Below are positions 48,886 through 59,940 of a stretch of 64,000 nt of DNA, piece after piece. Numbering within the stretch: the first letter of the stretch is position 1; each line of letters starts with the position of its first letter. The stretch covers positions 39,301,851 through 39,365,850 of the forward strand of contig OY720350.1 of NCBI GenBank assembly GCA_963082975.1, written 5' to 3'. The stretch comes from Labia minor. Its lineage: Eukaryota > Arthropoda > Insecta > Dermaptera > Spongiphoridae. A program made the position numbers and the translations under genes. Under the pieces are notes generated by a model. It was not told the DNA's origin, searched no databases, and saw nothing but the letters and a program-made list of their open reading frames with translations.

Positions 48886-49320
48886 GAATCCTTTTAAAAC
48901 AATTTAAGTATATCAATTTTTTTATTAAATATAAATCTATAATCCTTATGTATTTATAAAATAACTGTCGATTTCAATTTTTCCTTTTTCTCCTTGTTGT
49001 AAATTATCTCTTCCAATTAAAATTTTTTTTATCAAATGAAATAAAAAATTTTAATTTAAATTAATTGTAAAAAAATAAATAAATTTAATTAGTCAAGTAA
49101 ATTAATTCATCATTTCATTTAATAAAAATAAAACTTTTTAGATCAATAAAATAATAATAATTTTTATTTTTCATTAATTCAAAAATATATATGTAAGCAA
49201 TTGCCTATCGTACTTACGTATTTTAAGCCCCCCCCCCCAAAAAAAAATGATTAAACTATATATATATATATATATATATACATATATATATTATATTATA
49301 TTATTTTGATTAATAATTAA
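48886..49320. other. region behind Gasp, nothing recognised
   Basis: AT-rich with the poly-C run and an (AT)n tract. Confidence 0.5.
49228..49247 (+). repeat. poly-C then poly-A homopolymer
   Basis: Eleven C followed by nine A, an unusual C run in this AT-rich DNA. It is prone to sequencing error. Confidence 0.8.
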
Positions 49321-49440
49321 TGGTTCACGTTGGGAGCCAATTGATAAATAATTAATATTCCAGGTTGGGTGCAAATATAATCAGTTGATAAATATTTCAA
49401 TGCCTCACGTTGGGCAGTCAATATAATAGTTGGATAATAA
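49321..49440 (-). repeat. three degenerate primer-binding-site-like motifs
   Basis: GTTGGG occurs at 49329, 49364 and 49409. The third reads TGCCTCACGTTGGGCAGTCA, which on the minus strand resembles the tRNA-Lys-type primer site TGGCGCCCAACGTGAGG. No LTR retroelement reading frame is visible nearby. Confidence 0.4.
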
Positions 49441-50810
49441 TTAAAGATATTGATGAAACTATATATATAAAGAAAAAATAGGAGATTGAACCTATATGTT
49501 ATCAAAGCAAGGATATGATCTCGACCACAGACCACAGATCATCTCGACTCTTTTCTCCAGACAATACATTTTTGGGAATCCCTCCATGGTTCTGGGTTAC
49601 ACCGCAAGGCAGCACCTCACGGGAGCCAACTCTAGCGGAACCCAACTGGTTTATAATATTCAATAAGCATAATTTATTTATATTTTATTTATATCTGTTT
49701 TAAAGTGGTATTTTTTGTATGCAACATTTCTAAAAAATCACATTCATACATTATTAGGTAATAGAACCCAAAGATTTGACTGTCAAAGGCCATATTTTTT
49801 ATTTAACTATTACCACTGACGATGAATAAAACTACAACTTAATTTTATTTACATATAATTGTAATCCTGTAGACAAAAATATTTATTTCTTTAAATATTC
49901 ATTATAATCATAAAATTTGTATTTTTGGTGAAAGTAAGTATAAGAGGTTATCTTACTGAATTTGTTTACTGCATACAATTGTATTCATTAATTTAATTTT
50001 TTCATGGCATATATAACTTTTTCTGTTTCTATATATTATCCAATTTAAAATTTACTAAAAACCTAAAACGCAATTTAACAAATTATTTATCTTATGTAAA
50101 TGATGAATCAGATGTAATTTTTAGATATATATTTTGTTATTCAACACAAACATGCAAAGAATTCACTTTATTAGTCACATCACTAAATTAATTAAATTTT
50201 CCCAAACCTCAAGAAAACAGCCATTAAGTTAGCTTAAAAGTAAGCTTCTGATAACACTTTGTCATCCCTAGGCTAGGAGTAAAGTGGACGAGCGCCTTTC
50301 TAGTGTATACGCGCCCTAAATATTAAAATTCATCCAAAGACCTTATGTTTATATTGTATATTTCATGTATCCTTCAATTTACTCTTATAATATTATATAC
50401 TTATAATATTAAATTTAGTATGTAATTATTTTAATATTGATCAATTTTAATTAAAATATTCTGCAAATTTTTGATATCTATATTAAAAAAAATCAAATTA
50501 TATCTATTAAGTATAATTAATTTGTGTTTGTTTGACATAAACATAACTTTTAATATATTTATTTATCTTATAAAAATATTTTATTTTAATTAAGATCTTT
50601 TTGAAACCAAGCCATTGCACCAATCATTATTCAATAATCATTTAAAATTTTATTTTCATTTATTAATTAATTACAAAATTTATACGAAGAATCATAAAAT
50701 CTTAATAATAATGAAATCATTAAATATTAAAAATAATATTTAAAACGTTTCATAACAAATATTTATATTTTCATAAACTCATTCAAGAAATGATATTCTT
50801 GAAATAAAAC
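49441..50810. other. intergenic between the two genes
   Basis: A mixed patch at 49500-49650 (GACCACAGACCACAGATCAT, GGAGCCAACTCTAGCGGAAC) adjoins the primer-site-like motifs and may belong to the same decayed element. Another at 50215-50330 is unexplained. No gene. Confidence 0.35.
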
Positions 50811-51254
50811 AAATGAAGACCTTAGAGCAAAACAGTGGTAAGCCACACTTTTGCAGAAAATTGTTTTATTGCATTTATCATATGGCGGGAACAATATTAA
50901 ACCACTAAAAAAGTTATTTTGACTGTTTCGTAATAAATGGCACTGCTATCGCTAAATCATGTTGTTGGTGTTGGCAAAATTATTTCATTTTCTTACGTGA
51001 AGCATGGTAAGCCACATCAATATGGCGTCGACTTCTGATTTATGTCTTCGTTCAAGAGCAATTATTCGTGAAAATAACAGTTCTAGTCCTGAGTTTTTTG
51101 AGGAGAGTGATGACAGTTGTGTCGACACAAAGACTTTGTACCAAATAACGATAATATGTCGACAGATTCTTCTGAGATAGGTTATAGTTTTTTATTTTTT
51201 TGGCTTACCACGTTTTTATGTAAAAATATTTTGTAAATAATTTATGCAAAAGTA

Positions 51255-51689
51255 TTGTATGCCATGTGGTTTAAGATGTTATTGCCCAACAACGAGCCAA
51301 TATATTCACCAGAAGGTTGGCTAGATGTCATTCAAAAATCAATCCGAAAAAACCCATTTATAGTAACAAAAATGAGTCAAAAAGACTTCTATTCTTATGA
51401 GCCTCTGTTGGCGAATATAAACAAAAAAGCACGCTTTTCTGATAAGACAAACTTGGAATTTTCAGGAACGTATAGTTTTTGCTTTAAATCAGAGAAAATT
51501 GGATCATTTTTTGTTAAAAACACAGTTGATGGAGAATACAGGAAAATTAATGTCTTAAAACAAGGTAGACCTGTAATGATAACCTTGTCAGATATTAAAG
51601 TTAAATACAACGAGCCATTAAAAATAGCAGAAAAGAAAATTAAAAATGTACAAACATTATTACCTTATATACCTCCAGCCTATCAATGA
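51255..51689 (+). CDS. C-terminal part of the transposase of the AAAT element
   Basis: An open frame of 144 codons in moderate composition, with VKYNEPLKIAEKKIKNVQTL and LPYIPPAYQ at the end. A closing basic stretch followed by LPYIPP is, from memory, a recurring ending of some insect transposase-like proteins. No full catalytic triad can be assigned in this stretch. The N-terminal part (from 51021) is in another frame with stops between, so the gene is broken or spliced. The frame is cleanly open, which suggests recent decay. Confidence 0.5.
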   Translation: MYAMWFKMLLPNNEPIYSPEGWLDVIQKSIRKNPFIVTKMSQKDFYSYEPLLANINKKARFSDKTNLEFSGTYSFCFKSEKIGSFFVKNTVDGEYRKINVLKQGRPVMITLSDIKVKYNEPLKIAEKKIKNVQTLLPYIPPAYQ

Positions 51690-51735
51690 TTTTACACTCA
51701 ATTAAATGTAACTGTTGATACTGTAGATCAGCGGT

Positions 51736-52035
51736 CGCCAAACTTTTTGACACCACGGACCAGTTAATTCATAATTTAAATCCCGCGGACCACTAATAGG
51801 ATTTTTTAAGTGTTAAATATATTTATAAATAAATTGTAATCAAAGAACACATAAAATGTACCTAGTTAATAAAATGAAACTATTATCACGTATTGTTATG
51901 AATTGAATCATGTTTTAATGCATCTTAAAACATAACTTAACATGATGAGTAAGTATATTCCACATTTTTCTGCGGACCAGCGAAATTTTCTCGCGGACCA
52001 CTAGTGGTCCACGGACCACCACTTTGGCAACCTCT
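51736..52035. mobile_element. hAT MITE nested in the AAAT element
   Basis: Ends CAGCGGTCGCCAAAC and (minus) CAGAGGTTGCCAAAG are flanked by an 8-base CTGTAGAT on each side. The interior has GCGGACCACTA-type repeats and no ORF. Confidence 0.85.
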
Positions 52036-52818
52036 GCTGTAGATGATGAGGTTGAATTTTTAGATGATTAATAAGTATTGCATTCTTTTCTTTATTTTGT
52101 TTTAATTTAGATAAAGCAAAAACACGTGAAGCTACATTTTATGTAAATTCTATTTTTTTTTTGTGAAAAAAAATATAGTAGATAAAGATGTTGAAATTTT
52201 AGATGTGTTATAGATGTATTATATTATCTTAGTTATTTTTATCATCCGTTTAGTTTAGTTTTAGCAAAAACATGGTAAGCCACATTTTTTTCAAAATAAA
52301 TTCTAATTTTTGTAGAAAGAATGTTTTATTTAAAGAAATAATAGTTGCTGACTTTTTCCCTTTACTGATATTACATATTGAGCAAATTTGAAACATATGC
52401 AGTAAACCCAATGTTTTATATCTTTTCTCTAAACTTTAAACGGCAATATCTCAACTTTTTGATTTTGTGGCTTACCACTGTTTCGCTCTAAGGTCTTCAA
52501 ATGAATAACATTTTTTCTAATATTATTATCAATAATTATAATTAATAAAATGGATAATAACTCAAGATGAGATAGATTTATATGTATTTCAAAAAAATCG
52601 TTATTTAATTAATTTGAAATTTAAAAATAATATGAATGAATTAAAAACACATTTTCAAACTTTTTTTTTTTGTTTTATTAATTTTTGTTTTTTACATTTT
52701 TTTAAAATTTTTTAATTAAAGCATTTACAAAGAGATGATATATTTATATAAGTATGTGTTTAATTAGAATATAAAGTTATTTTTATATATACGTAATATA
52801 TTGACAACATTTCTTAAT

Positions 52819-52857
52819 TTACTTAGTATCATCATCTTTGCCATTAATTGGTTCAGT
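52819..52857 (-). CDS. OBP last exon
   Basis: Encodes TEPINGKDDDTK and a TAA stop at 52821-52819. The acceptor is a poly-T tract with CAG. An A/T-rich stretch with TTTATT (AATAAA on the minus strand) near 52675 may serve polyadenylation. Confidence 0.85.
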   Translation of the reverse strand, partial: TEPINGKDDDTK

Positions 52858-55800
52858 CTGAAAAAAAAGATTGAGGAAAAATATTTAATAATGTTGTTTT
52901 AAAAAATTATTAAAAAAAATATATATATAATTGATCAAATTTGAATAAACAAAACAAATCTACATACATCATATTTAATCCAGCAGTTATACAATTCTAA
53001 AGCGGCTTCACATCCATCCTCCGATTTAACTAGAAAAGAAATTAGACTCTTTTAAATAAGTATTAGTAATATATAATTTATAAATTATATTTAATTTGAA
53101 AATATTCGTGATTAAAATGAGAAAAACAAATATTAAAAATAATTGTACCCGTTTAAATATTTAAAAAATAAAAAAATAAATTAAACTATTTTTCTTCTTC
53201 GGAATATAGCAGTGTTTCCCAACCTTTTTTTATGCTATGCCCCACCTAAGCCCTTCTAAAATTCTTATGCCCCCGTATGTAACTTAATGTTTAATATTAA
53301 AAAATTGAATTGTTCAATTAAGAAACTTAAAAGATAGAAAATTGTTAACGAAAGACGGTAAGTAAATTTTCAAAACATATAATGAAAAACTAAAACTAAA
53401 AAATTCGAAATAATTTTAATAATAATTTAATATTTTAATTTAGTAAGATCCTTGCGCTTGATGCTTGCTGAACAGAGATTTTATGTTAGGTTCTCCAATT
53501 TATTTGATCCCCATTCGAACGATTACTTGTTTTTACCAGTAAATCATTTACAGCACTTATTTAAATGGCCCAGAGCAAAAGGGTTAAACTAGTATCGAGT
53601 CCATTTTCGAATTGTCCCCCCCTCTTTATCATTAAATTCCCTCTCTGTGGGGTGTGGGAAACACTGGAATATAGTCTCCGTGATTTAAGTAAATAGTCAT
53701 AATGCTTACTCTCTTCTTTACACTTTTCTAATGTTTCTAGCATTTCTTCCGCATCTTCATGGTTTTCTTTAATATGTGCTACAACGTCATCATGATTATA
53801 AGTGCCATCAGAAAACTAAAAAGGAAAAAAAAAACAAATAAATATGAAATTTTGCAATTGGTATATTATTAATATTATAATGAATATAATATAAAAATCT
53901 AATTAAATAAATCTACTGCTAAATCAAACTACTTTCAATTATATATATATATATAAATGAATGATTTATAAAATTAAAAGATTTTTAATCCATGTTGATG
54001 CAGTTCATTTTATTGTAAATGTTTGAATTAATTAAAATTAATTGATAATGAAGCACCGTTTAGACAGGAAGTGGCTCCATCTTTGAATGGTGAAGTGGTA
54101 CTGAGGAGATTACCACCACCTATCGTTATATCTCGTCACCACCTTTCCTTATCATCTCCTCGTTCATCCTTATTTCGTAGTGTGCAAGATTTTTCGGTAC
54201 TGGTATCATTTAGTCCTTCCCTCAACGGATTGGAAAAAAAAAATACCAGTGCGTACCTTATATTATATGAAATTTTTGGTGCAAACTTCGGCTTTATGGG
54301 AGAAAAATTAATATAATTTGCATATAAATTGGAGGTGGGGGGGCCGTGTTTTGACAGTTATAGTATGACTTATTGTCACAAGAGGGCAAGACCTTCTGTT
54401 TGCTGTGGCCCTGTGTTTACTTTGCCCAGTAGATAGCGCAATTAAATACAATTTGAATTTAAATATATACTATATACATTAAATAAAACACACTTTTTTC
54501 TAATTGGTGATAATTGCAAAATTTCCCTAAACCTTTATAAGAATAAATATACATATGAAATATGTTTTTTTATTTATTTTTAATATTAAAAAATATTTAA
54601 TTTGAGATTAATTAATAAAAAAATCTAATATAAACTGATTATTTACATAAAAAAGTATTTTTTTTTGTTTTTCAATGCCGGGGGCTATTTCCATTTAGGA
54701 AAGTACATATATTCCATACTTGAAACATAGAACTACTTAAACTCTGTCCAGACTTTGAATCCCGACAACACTTTTTCGGTCGTGCCAAGGCGGGGGTGGG
54801 TTTCCATTTGGAAAGTATATTCCATACTTGGTATATATATCCTTACTTAAGCATTAGATATAGATATTACATATAAAATAGCATATTAGATTTAATGTAT
54901 ATTCAAATTGTATATCCCTCTCATTCAAATTCGCGCCATCTACTGTTTAGACAAAGCAATCACAATGGTGAATGTCTCGCCCTCTTGGGGACAATCATTT
55001 TCATCTCGGAGCCCAGGATGTAAATAATTACCGATTTTTATACTATTTCGAGAATAAGTCTAATGTTAATTCTAGCATTACTCAAATAGATCCTCTTTTT
55101 ATTTTATGTCGAATATTGCTTAATTAAGATAGATCGAATCACACACCCTTCAATACGAATGACTTCATAAAAGTAATAAGTCATTCGAAGGTATTGGAGG
55201 TTCTACTAAAGATTAATTTTATTCTTATTATGGGAAGAGATAAAATTATATTCCATCTTTATTTCCGCTATTTCTTCGGGACGACACTCTCATCTTTACT
55301 GATAATTTTGAAGACGTCACCCACTTCGGAGAAACGGAGAACGAATACTGGAAATTCGTAAAACCTCGTTTTGTAACTGTTTTCGTGCTCAGTTCCATCA
55401 CTTTGTCATTTATAAACATTCATGATCGAAAAACATTTCATATTTAATTTATTTAGTTTATAAGTCCATTTACATCTATAATTTATATATATTTAGTATC
55501 AAGGTTTATAGTTATAAGTTGTTATATTATAAGATAGTTAAGTGGTCTATATTATATTCGATATCAAATAATATCAAATATACTAGAACAAATATTTATC
55601 TATATATTTTTAAATGATTATCAAATTAATAATTATTTATATTTATATTCATATTTTTTTTAATTAAACTGAAATTGTCGATCCCATACTATTTTAAAAT
55701 ATTTTTTAAAATCCCCATTTATCATCAATCAATATTTTTGTCAAATTTAAATAAAAATACCAAAAATTAATATAAATAATAATATAATTATAAAAATTTA

Positions 55801-58800
55801 TTTACTACTTACAAAATTAAAATGTACTTTGGCAACACATTTGAGAAAACACTAAAACAAAAGAATTATTAAATTAATAATTTGTATTAATTTATATTCA
55901 ATCTCAAAATTGGCATGTAAAATTACTTTTGCTTCATCCGATTCTAAAACTTCATGTTTTTTAAAACTTTCAATTTCCTCTAAAAAAAAAGTAAATTGAT
56001 TATATGTATATTTATTGTAATTATATTGGGCTCGGATTTATAGGCACTAAAAATCGTTAAAATAGGTAGGCAACTAAGCATTAAAAATTATTAAAATAGG
56101 CACTTAAAAAGGCATTTTAAAAAGAAAGTGAAACTTGAAAATAATAGTAAAATATTGAGTGAAATTTTAAAATATGTTTATTGCCATGTTTATTTGGCAT
56201 TACAATTTATTATTATGTACTTTTCAAGATTCTCACTGATAAAAGATGCTCTATTTCTCTATTTTCTGAAAGAATTGTTTTATATATTGAAAATGTGCGT
56301 TCAACTTCACAAGAGGTTAATGGTGGCCTAAATTTTAAAATAACCATTTTAGATGGTGTTAAATTTTCTTCTTCTATACAACTATACCCTCCTAAATTCC
56401 TGGCTAATCTTTCTATTATTGTTTAACCAGGATTCCGCTTCATTATTTTCTCAATTTTTTTAGTGAGATCGAAGGCTATAGGACAAGGTGCTTTTTTGAT
56501 ATTTTCTTGAAATCTTTGTAATATTTTTACAAACTCAATCAAAGGGAGATTTCTTGCTTCTAATTCTGTAATGGTTACAGGGATATTATTAAAATTACAC
56601 TTTATATATGCTAAATCCGTTGTAAAAGATTCACATTTTATGTGCTGCCGAAATAGACTTCTTTGGTTGATTTTGGTTTCGACATTACTTGTTTCTTACA
56701 AATTTGACTTACTGGTTGCAATAAGAATAGTTTAGGTGAACTCCCCAAAATAGGCTTTTATTTGTTCATCTAGCCCAGAGGTTCCCAGAGTGGTCTATAT
56801 CGACTCCTAGGGGTCTATGGCAGCCTACAAGCGGTCTACAGCAGCGAATAAAAAATTTGGGGGTCCATGAAATGATTATGGGGGTCTACGTTAGTGGATC
56901 TCAAGACTATTTACTTACATTATAATATCTTACAATTCAATATGAGTCTTAAAAAAAGGTAAATTGTTTTCCCGACATGGCTCTTAAAACATTTTTGATT
57001 TTTCAATGAGGCTCTAAAAAAAAGGTAAAATTTTTTTGACAAAAAATCAATTTAGGGGGTCTACTCAAAACCGAAAAACATGGCAAGGGGTCTACGACAC
57101 AAAAAAGCTTGGGAACTTATTCTAGTGGCGACTTGGCGCGACAAATGATTATTTCAAAATATTTTCTTGATTATTCAAAAAAAATTTTAAACTAGGCTAT
57201 GTATAGCTGGTAAAAATGAAAATTGGCTATTTGAACTTAAAATAGGCACTAAAAAAGGCATTTATAGATGACTAGGCACTAAAACCCAGAATCGGCCGAA
57301 ATTGGCATTATAGGCACTAACAAACGCCTCTTCTTTTATTCAGAATTTCATGATACGTATACATATCATATTGCCCTAAATTTTAAGCCTTAAATTAAAT
57401 AGGGCGAAATCCGAGCCCTATTAATTAATAACGATAATAATGAATTTGATGAAATCATTTATTTTAAGAAATCATTATACATCTAGTATTTTATTTCCAT
57501 CTACCTTTTTTGCGATAGAAGATTCAAATTTTCCACAAACAATTGATGGAAAATACAATAAAAGAGAACACAAAAATAAATAATAACCAAAAAGAAAGAA
57601 AAAATCTCTATCCATTTTTTTTATTATTAGAGTCTGATTATAAAACTCTTTGCATATTTACATTGTAGATATTTCCATTATAGGATACTTTTATTAAATT
57701 TTATTTTCAATTTAAATCTTAGAAAAATGATAAATATAAAGAAATCAAGAAATTCTTCTCAAACATTTAAAATAGAAGCTATAAATAGAATTGAAAGACA
57801 CCAATACCTCACTTTGCGTCGGGGTTACGCCAAAAATAAACACGATGCAAAGTGAATTAAGATTTTCTAAAGCAAATCATGTAAAGATCGAAGAGGGTTA
57901 CGAAAATTCTACGTTTTGAAAAGAAAATTGAACAAATGTTAAACATTAAAAAAACAAAAATAATCTAAAATTTTATTACATACATACAAAAGACAAGAAA
58001 CAACCGTAATCAATTAAAACAAAATAAATTCAATTAATTTATGAAAAACAAATTTAAAATTAATATGAGTCCATTGTGGCTGTTGTCTTAAATCGGCTTT
58101 TTTTCAAAAAATTGACCCAATCTGTGCTGAAAGGATTTTTTTCAACGTAAAATAAATTTCCATGTAGCAATTGATATAAAACACACTACATCAGAGATGG
58201 GCATTAAGTCGATCGCGATCGACTGGTGGACCGCCGAGTCATTTTAAAGTGATCGCCTTTACTCATTGCCTTTTTTACTTAAACTACTCCTTAGCATATA
58301 AAAAATTCCATTACTCGGGGAAGAAATAACCAAAAATATAAACGAATCGTTTTCTATAACTATTGAGGAAGATGAAGTTCTTCTTCAAAATGACATAATT
58401 TTAAAAGCAAATAATTCAGATCCTACAAATATTTTTTGGAATTTAATGGACGAACTTAAGTATCCTAATTTAAAAGGTCTCGCATTAAATTTAACATCGT
58501 TCTTTGGCTCTACCTACCTATGTGAATCTGCATTTTCTACGATGAATATAATTAAATCAAAATATCGCTCCCGTCTTACAGACAATCACCTCGAATGCAG
58601 TTCAAGACTGGCAGTTAGTAATTATACACCAAGATTTACTAAATTAGCAGAGGATATGCAGTGTAAATCTTCTAATGCGGACAATTTCACATGACTTTAT
58701 CTTAAATAATAATTCGATTCAGAATATTTCTTATGAACTTGATATTTTTATACTTTTATAATCTTTAAATTTTGTTTGAAAATATATACCTAAGTTCCTT

Positions 58801-59636
58801 TCTTATTCTATTTTTTTAGTTACCTATGTACATTTATACCACATTGTTTATTATTATTATTTTAATAAATATCTGGTGGACCGACTTATTGTAAAAAAAT
58901 TAGAAGTAGACCGCATCCTAAAAAAGTTTGCCTATCCCTGCACTACATAATTGAAACTGAACTCTAAAATTAGCAAAACAAGGTGAAATTATTGCGTTAA
59001 TTTTCAGTTAGAAAGGGAATCCCCGAAATTAGAAACAAAAGTGGTGCCATCTTTTAGAAAAAAAAAATTCAATATTTAAAAAAACAAAAAATTAGACTCG
59101 AACACAAATCAACACAAACTCGAAAATATAACGACCCACAGTGAAAAATAGTAATAAATAAGCGGCGACACATCTGCGAAAAACGCAAAGCGAGATATTG
59201 GTGTGCTTAAAAAAATGCGAATGAATTACCCTTGGTTTTAAATTAGTCGACCTAAATTTAAGCATTATTATCAATAGTAAAATATTTTATATTTCATAAA
59301 AATGATTATTACAAAATTATGAAATTGCAAATGAAATAACTCAATATAAAGTTATACTTATACATTTTTTTAATAAAAGAAGAGATTTGTTAATAAAAAC
59401 TACAAAAAAGTTTGTATTTTTTCGCTGAAATTAAATAAATATATTGCATAATAACTATATAATATTGTTCGTCCATCTGATGGCCATAAATTTTGGTCAT
59501 ACATAAGATGGGAATTATGAACTAGTATAATTTTATTTTAAAATATAATATTGCTATATTTACCTTCAGAAATGGAATGTTCCTTCGAACATTTCTCAAT
59601 CGATTCATGTAGCTCTGGATCTGTTTCAGCATATAC
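52819..59636 (-). CDS. odorant-binding protein (PBP/GOBP family), 5' exon not found
   Basis: Small secreted carrier of hydrophobic ligands, as in insect sensilla. Joining minus-strand exons 59636-59564, 55979-55927, 55851-55813, 53815-53710, 53029-52968 and 52857-52819 gives 123 residues in one frame; all junctions have GT/AG ends. Six cysteines show the classical spacing C1-x26-C2-x3-C3-x39-C4-x9-C5-x8-C6 (EKCSKEH, CFLKC, EKCKEE, GCEAALELYNC). The first visible residues VYAETDPELHE fit the end of a signal peptide and the mature start. The exon carrying the ATG and most of the signal peptide is missing and should lie above 59640; I could not find it. The C-terminus ends GKDDDTK. Introns hold several nested transposons. 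The gene converges with Gasp. The subfamily was not assigned. Confidence 0.9.
52968..53029 (-). CDS. OBP exon with C5 and C6
   Basis: TT completes an Ile codon, then KSEDGCEAALELYNCWIKYD. It carries C5-x8-C6. The acceptor is TCTAG and the donor is GTATGT. Confidence 0.9.
53210..53666. mobile_element. hAT MITE in an OBP intron
   Basis: CAGTGTTTCCCAACCTTTTT and (minus) CAGTGTTTCCCACACCCCAC are the ends. A perfect 8-base GAATATAG lies on each side (53202-53209, 53667-53674). Confidence 0.9.
53710..53815 (-). CDS. OBP exon with C4
   Basis: Encodes FSDGTYNHDDVVAHIKEN, then HEDAEEMLETLEKCKEE and one base. It holds cysteine 4, with acceptor TTTAG and donor GTAAGC on the minus strand. Confidence 0.9.
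54348..55019. repeat. large inverted repeat (foldback-like)
   Basis: Left arm 54348-54500 (CAAGAGGGCAAGAC, CAGTAGATAGCGC) pairs with right arm 54885-55019 read on the minus strand (CAAGAGGGCGAGAC, CAGTAGATGGCGC). Between them a unit (TTTCCATTT, GAAAGTA, ATATTCCATACTTG) is repeated at 54687 and 54798. Confidence 0.65.
55813..55851 (-). CDS. OBP micro-exon with the C2-x3-C3 motif
   Basis: A 39-base exon encodes CFLKCVAKVHFNF, the diagnostic C2-x3-C3 core of the family. It is flanked by TTTTAG and GTAAGT on the minus strand and is in phase 0 at both ends. Confidence 0.88.
55927..55979 (-). CDS. OBP exon, helix between C1 and C2
   Basis: The acceptor TTTAG and donor GTAATT are on the minus strand. 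AG at the start completes a Glu codon, followed by EIESFKKHEVLESDEAK. It ends in phase 0 immediately before cysteine 2. Confidence 0.85.
56038..57418 (-). mobile_element. hAT-like element with broken transposase
   Basis: The ends GGGCTCGGATTT and (minus) GGGCTCGGATTT match over 12 bases; TATT stands on both flanks. The minus strand encodes KIEKIMKRNPG, stop, then IIERLARNLGGYSCIEEENL and PPLTSCEVERTFSIYKTILS, which resembles the hAT C-terminal dimerisation region. Many short TAGGCACTA units occur near both ends. A MITE at 56776 interrupts it. Confidence 0.65.
56776..57122. mobile_element. degenerate hAT MITE nested in the 56038 element
   Basis: CAGAGGTTCCCAGAG and (minus) AATAAGTTCCCAAG are weakly paired ends. 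The inside has repeated GGGGTCTA units. The flanks share TCTAG only, so the duplication is decayed. Confidence 0.5.
58192..58940 (+). mobile_element. hAT element, internally deleted
   Basis: CAGAGATGGGCA and (minus) CAGGGATAGGCA ends are flanked by a perfect CACTACAT duplication (58184-58191, 58941-58948). The reading frame from about 58305 to 58694 encodes the hAT C-terminal region. Confidence 0.92.
58305..58694 (+). pseudogene. hAT transposase C-terminal domain
   Basis: The open frame includes NIFWNLMDELKYPNLKGLAL, then TSFFGSTYLCESAFSTMNII, KSKYRSRLTDNHLE and SSRLAVSNYTPRF before the stop. Ser/Cys-E-x-x-Phe-Ser-x-M with K-S-K-Y-R-S-R-L is the dimerisation region of hAT transposases related to the SCAND3/ZBED group. 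The N-terminal and catalytic parts are absent, so it cannot act by itself. Confidence 0.8.
59564..59636 (-). CDS. OBP exon with C1 (first visible exon)
   Basis: On the minus strand, TTTTAG precedes the exon and GTAAAT follows it. It encodes VYAETDPELHESIEKCSKEH and SISE plus one base. It holds cysteine 1 and the end of the signal peptide. Confidence 0.85.
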
Positions 59637-59749
59637 CTAAAATAAATTAGAATTAGAATCATAAAGATCAACCACATTGGCATTTTTAGAGGTATTAAAA
59701 GAGACTCTTAGAATTGCAATTACTATTGTTAAAAGAAGATAAAATTCGT

Positions 59750-59940
59750 ACCCCCAAGTGGTACAAAGTATTTGGTTGAAAGTAGTAAAAGGTTTTCATC
59801 CATTTTGTTTCAATCAGTATATAACATAAAATATTCATTTCTTTTTGCGTGTTTATTTAAAATATATTTTAATTTAATCACAGTAAATTAATTATATATA
59901 CTATTATTATATATAATATATCTATCTATCTATGTGGCTG
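59750..59940 (-). mobile_element. Helitron-like family H2, truncated fragment
   Basis: It shares the linker (tttggttgaaagtagtaaaa) and the A/T-rich tail with other H2 copies, but lacks the terminal hairpin. It ends next to an OBP exon. Confidence 0.5.

Larger units (their letters stand above)
50815..52498 (+). mobile_element. TIR transposon of uncertain superfamily, AAAT duplication
   Basis: Ends GAAGACCTTAGAGCAAAACA and (minus) GAAGACCTTAGAGCGAAACA continue into GTGGTAAGCCACA; about 34 bases pair with one mismatch. AAAT flanks both sides (50811-50814, 52499-52502). TGGTAAGCCACA or its 10-base core recurs at 50836, 51005, 51201 (minus), 52273 and 52466 (minus). Two coding parts remain: MASTSDLCLRSRAIIRENNS (51021 on) and a long frame at 51255-51689. 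A hAT MITE is inserted at 51736. A 4-base duplication recalls the Sola group, but this is only a guess. Confidence 0.75.
57798..59204. mobile_element. TIR element, family unknown, host of a hAT insertion
   Basis: ACACCAATACCTCACTTTGC and (minus) ACACCAATATCTCGCTTTGC are inverted ends about 23 bases long with few mismatches. No target duplication is apparent. The middle is occupied by the hAT element at 58192; the remaining own sequence has no ORF. Confidence 0.6.

Noticed and set aside
53561..53743. Minus-strand frame of 60 codons
   Set aside because: Its first part is the OBP exon at 53710-53815; the rest is read-through into the intron and a hAT MITE.
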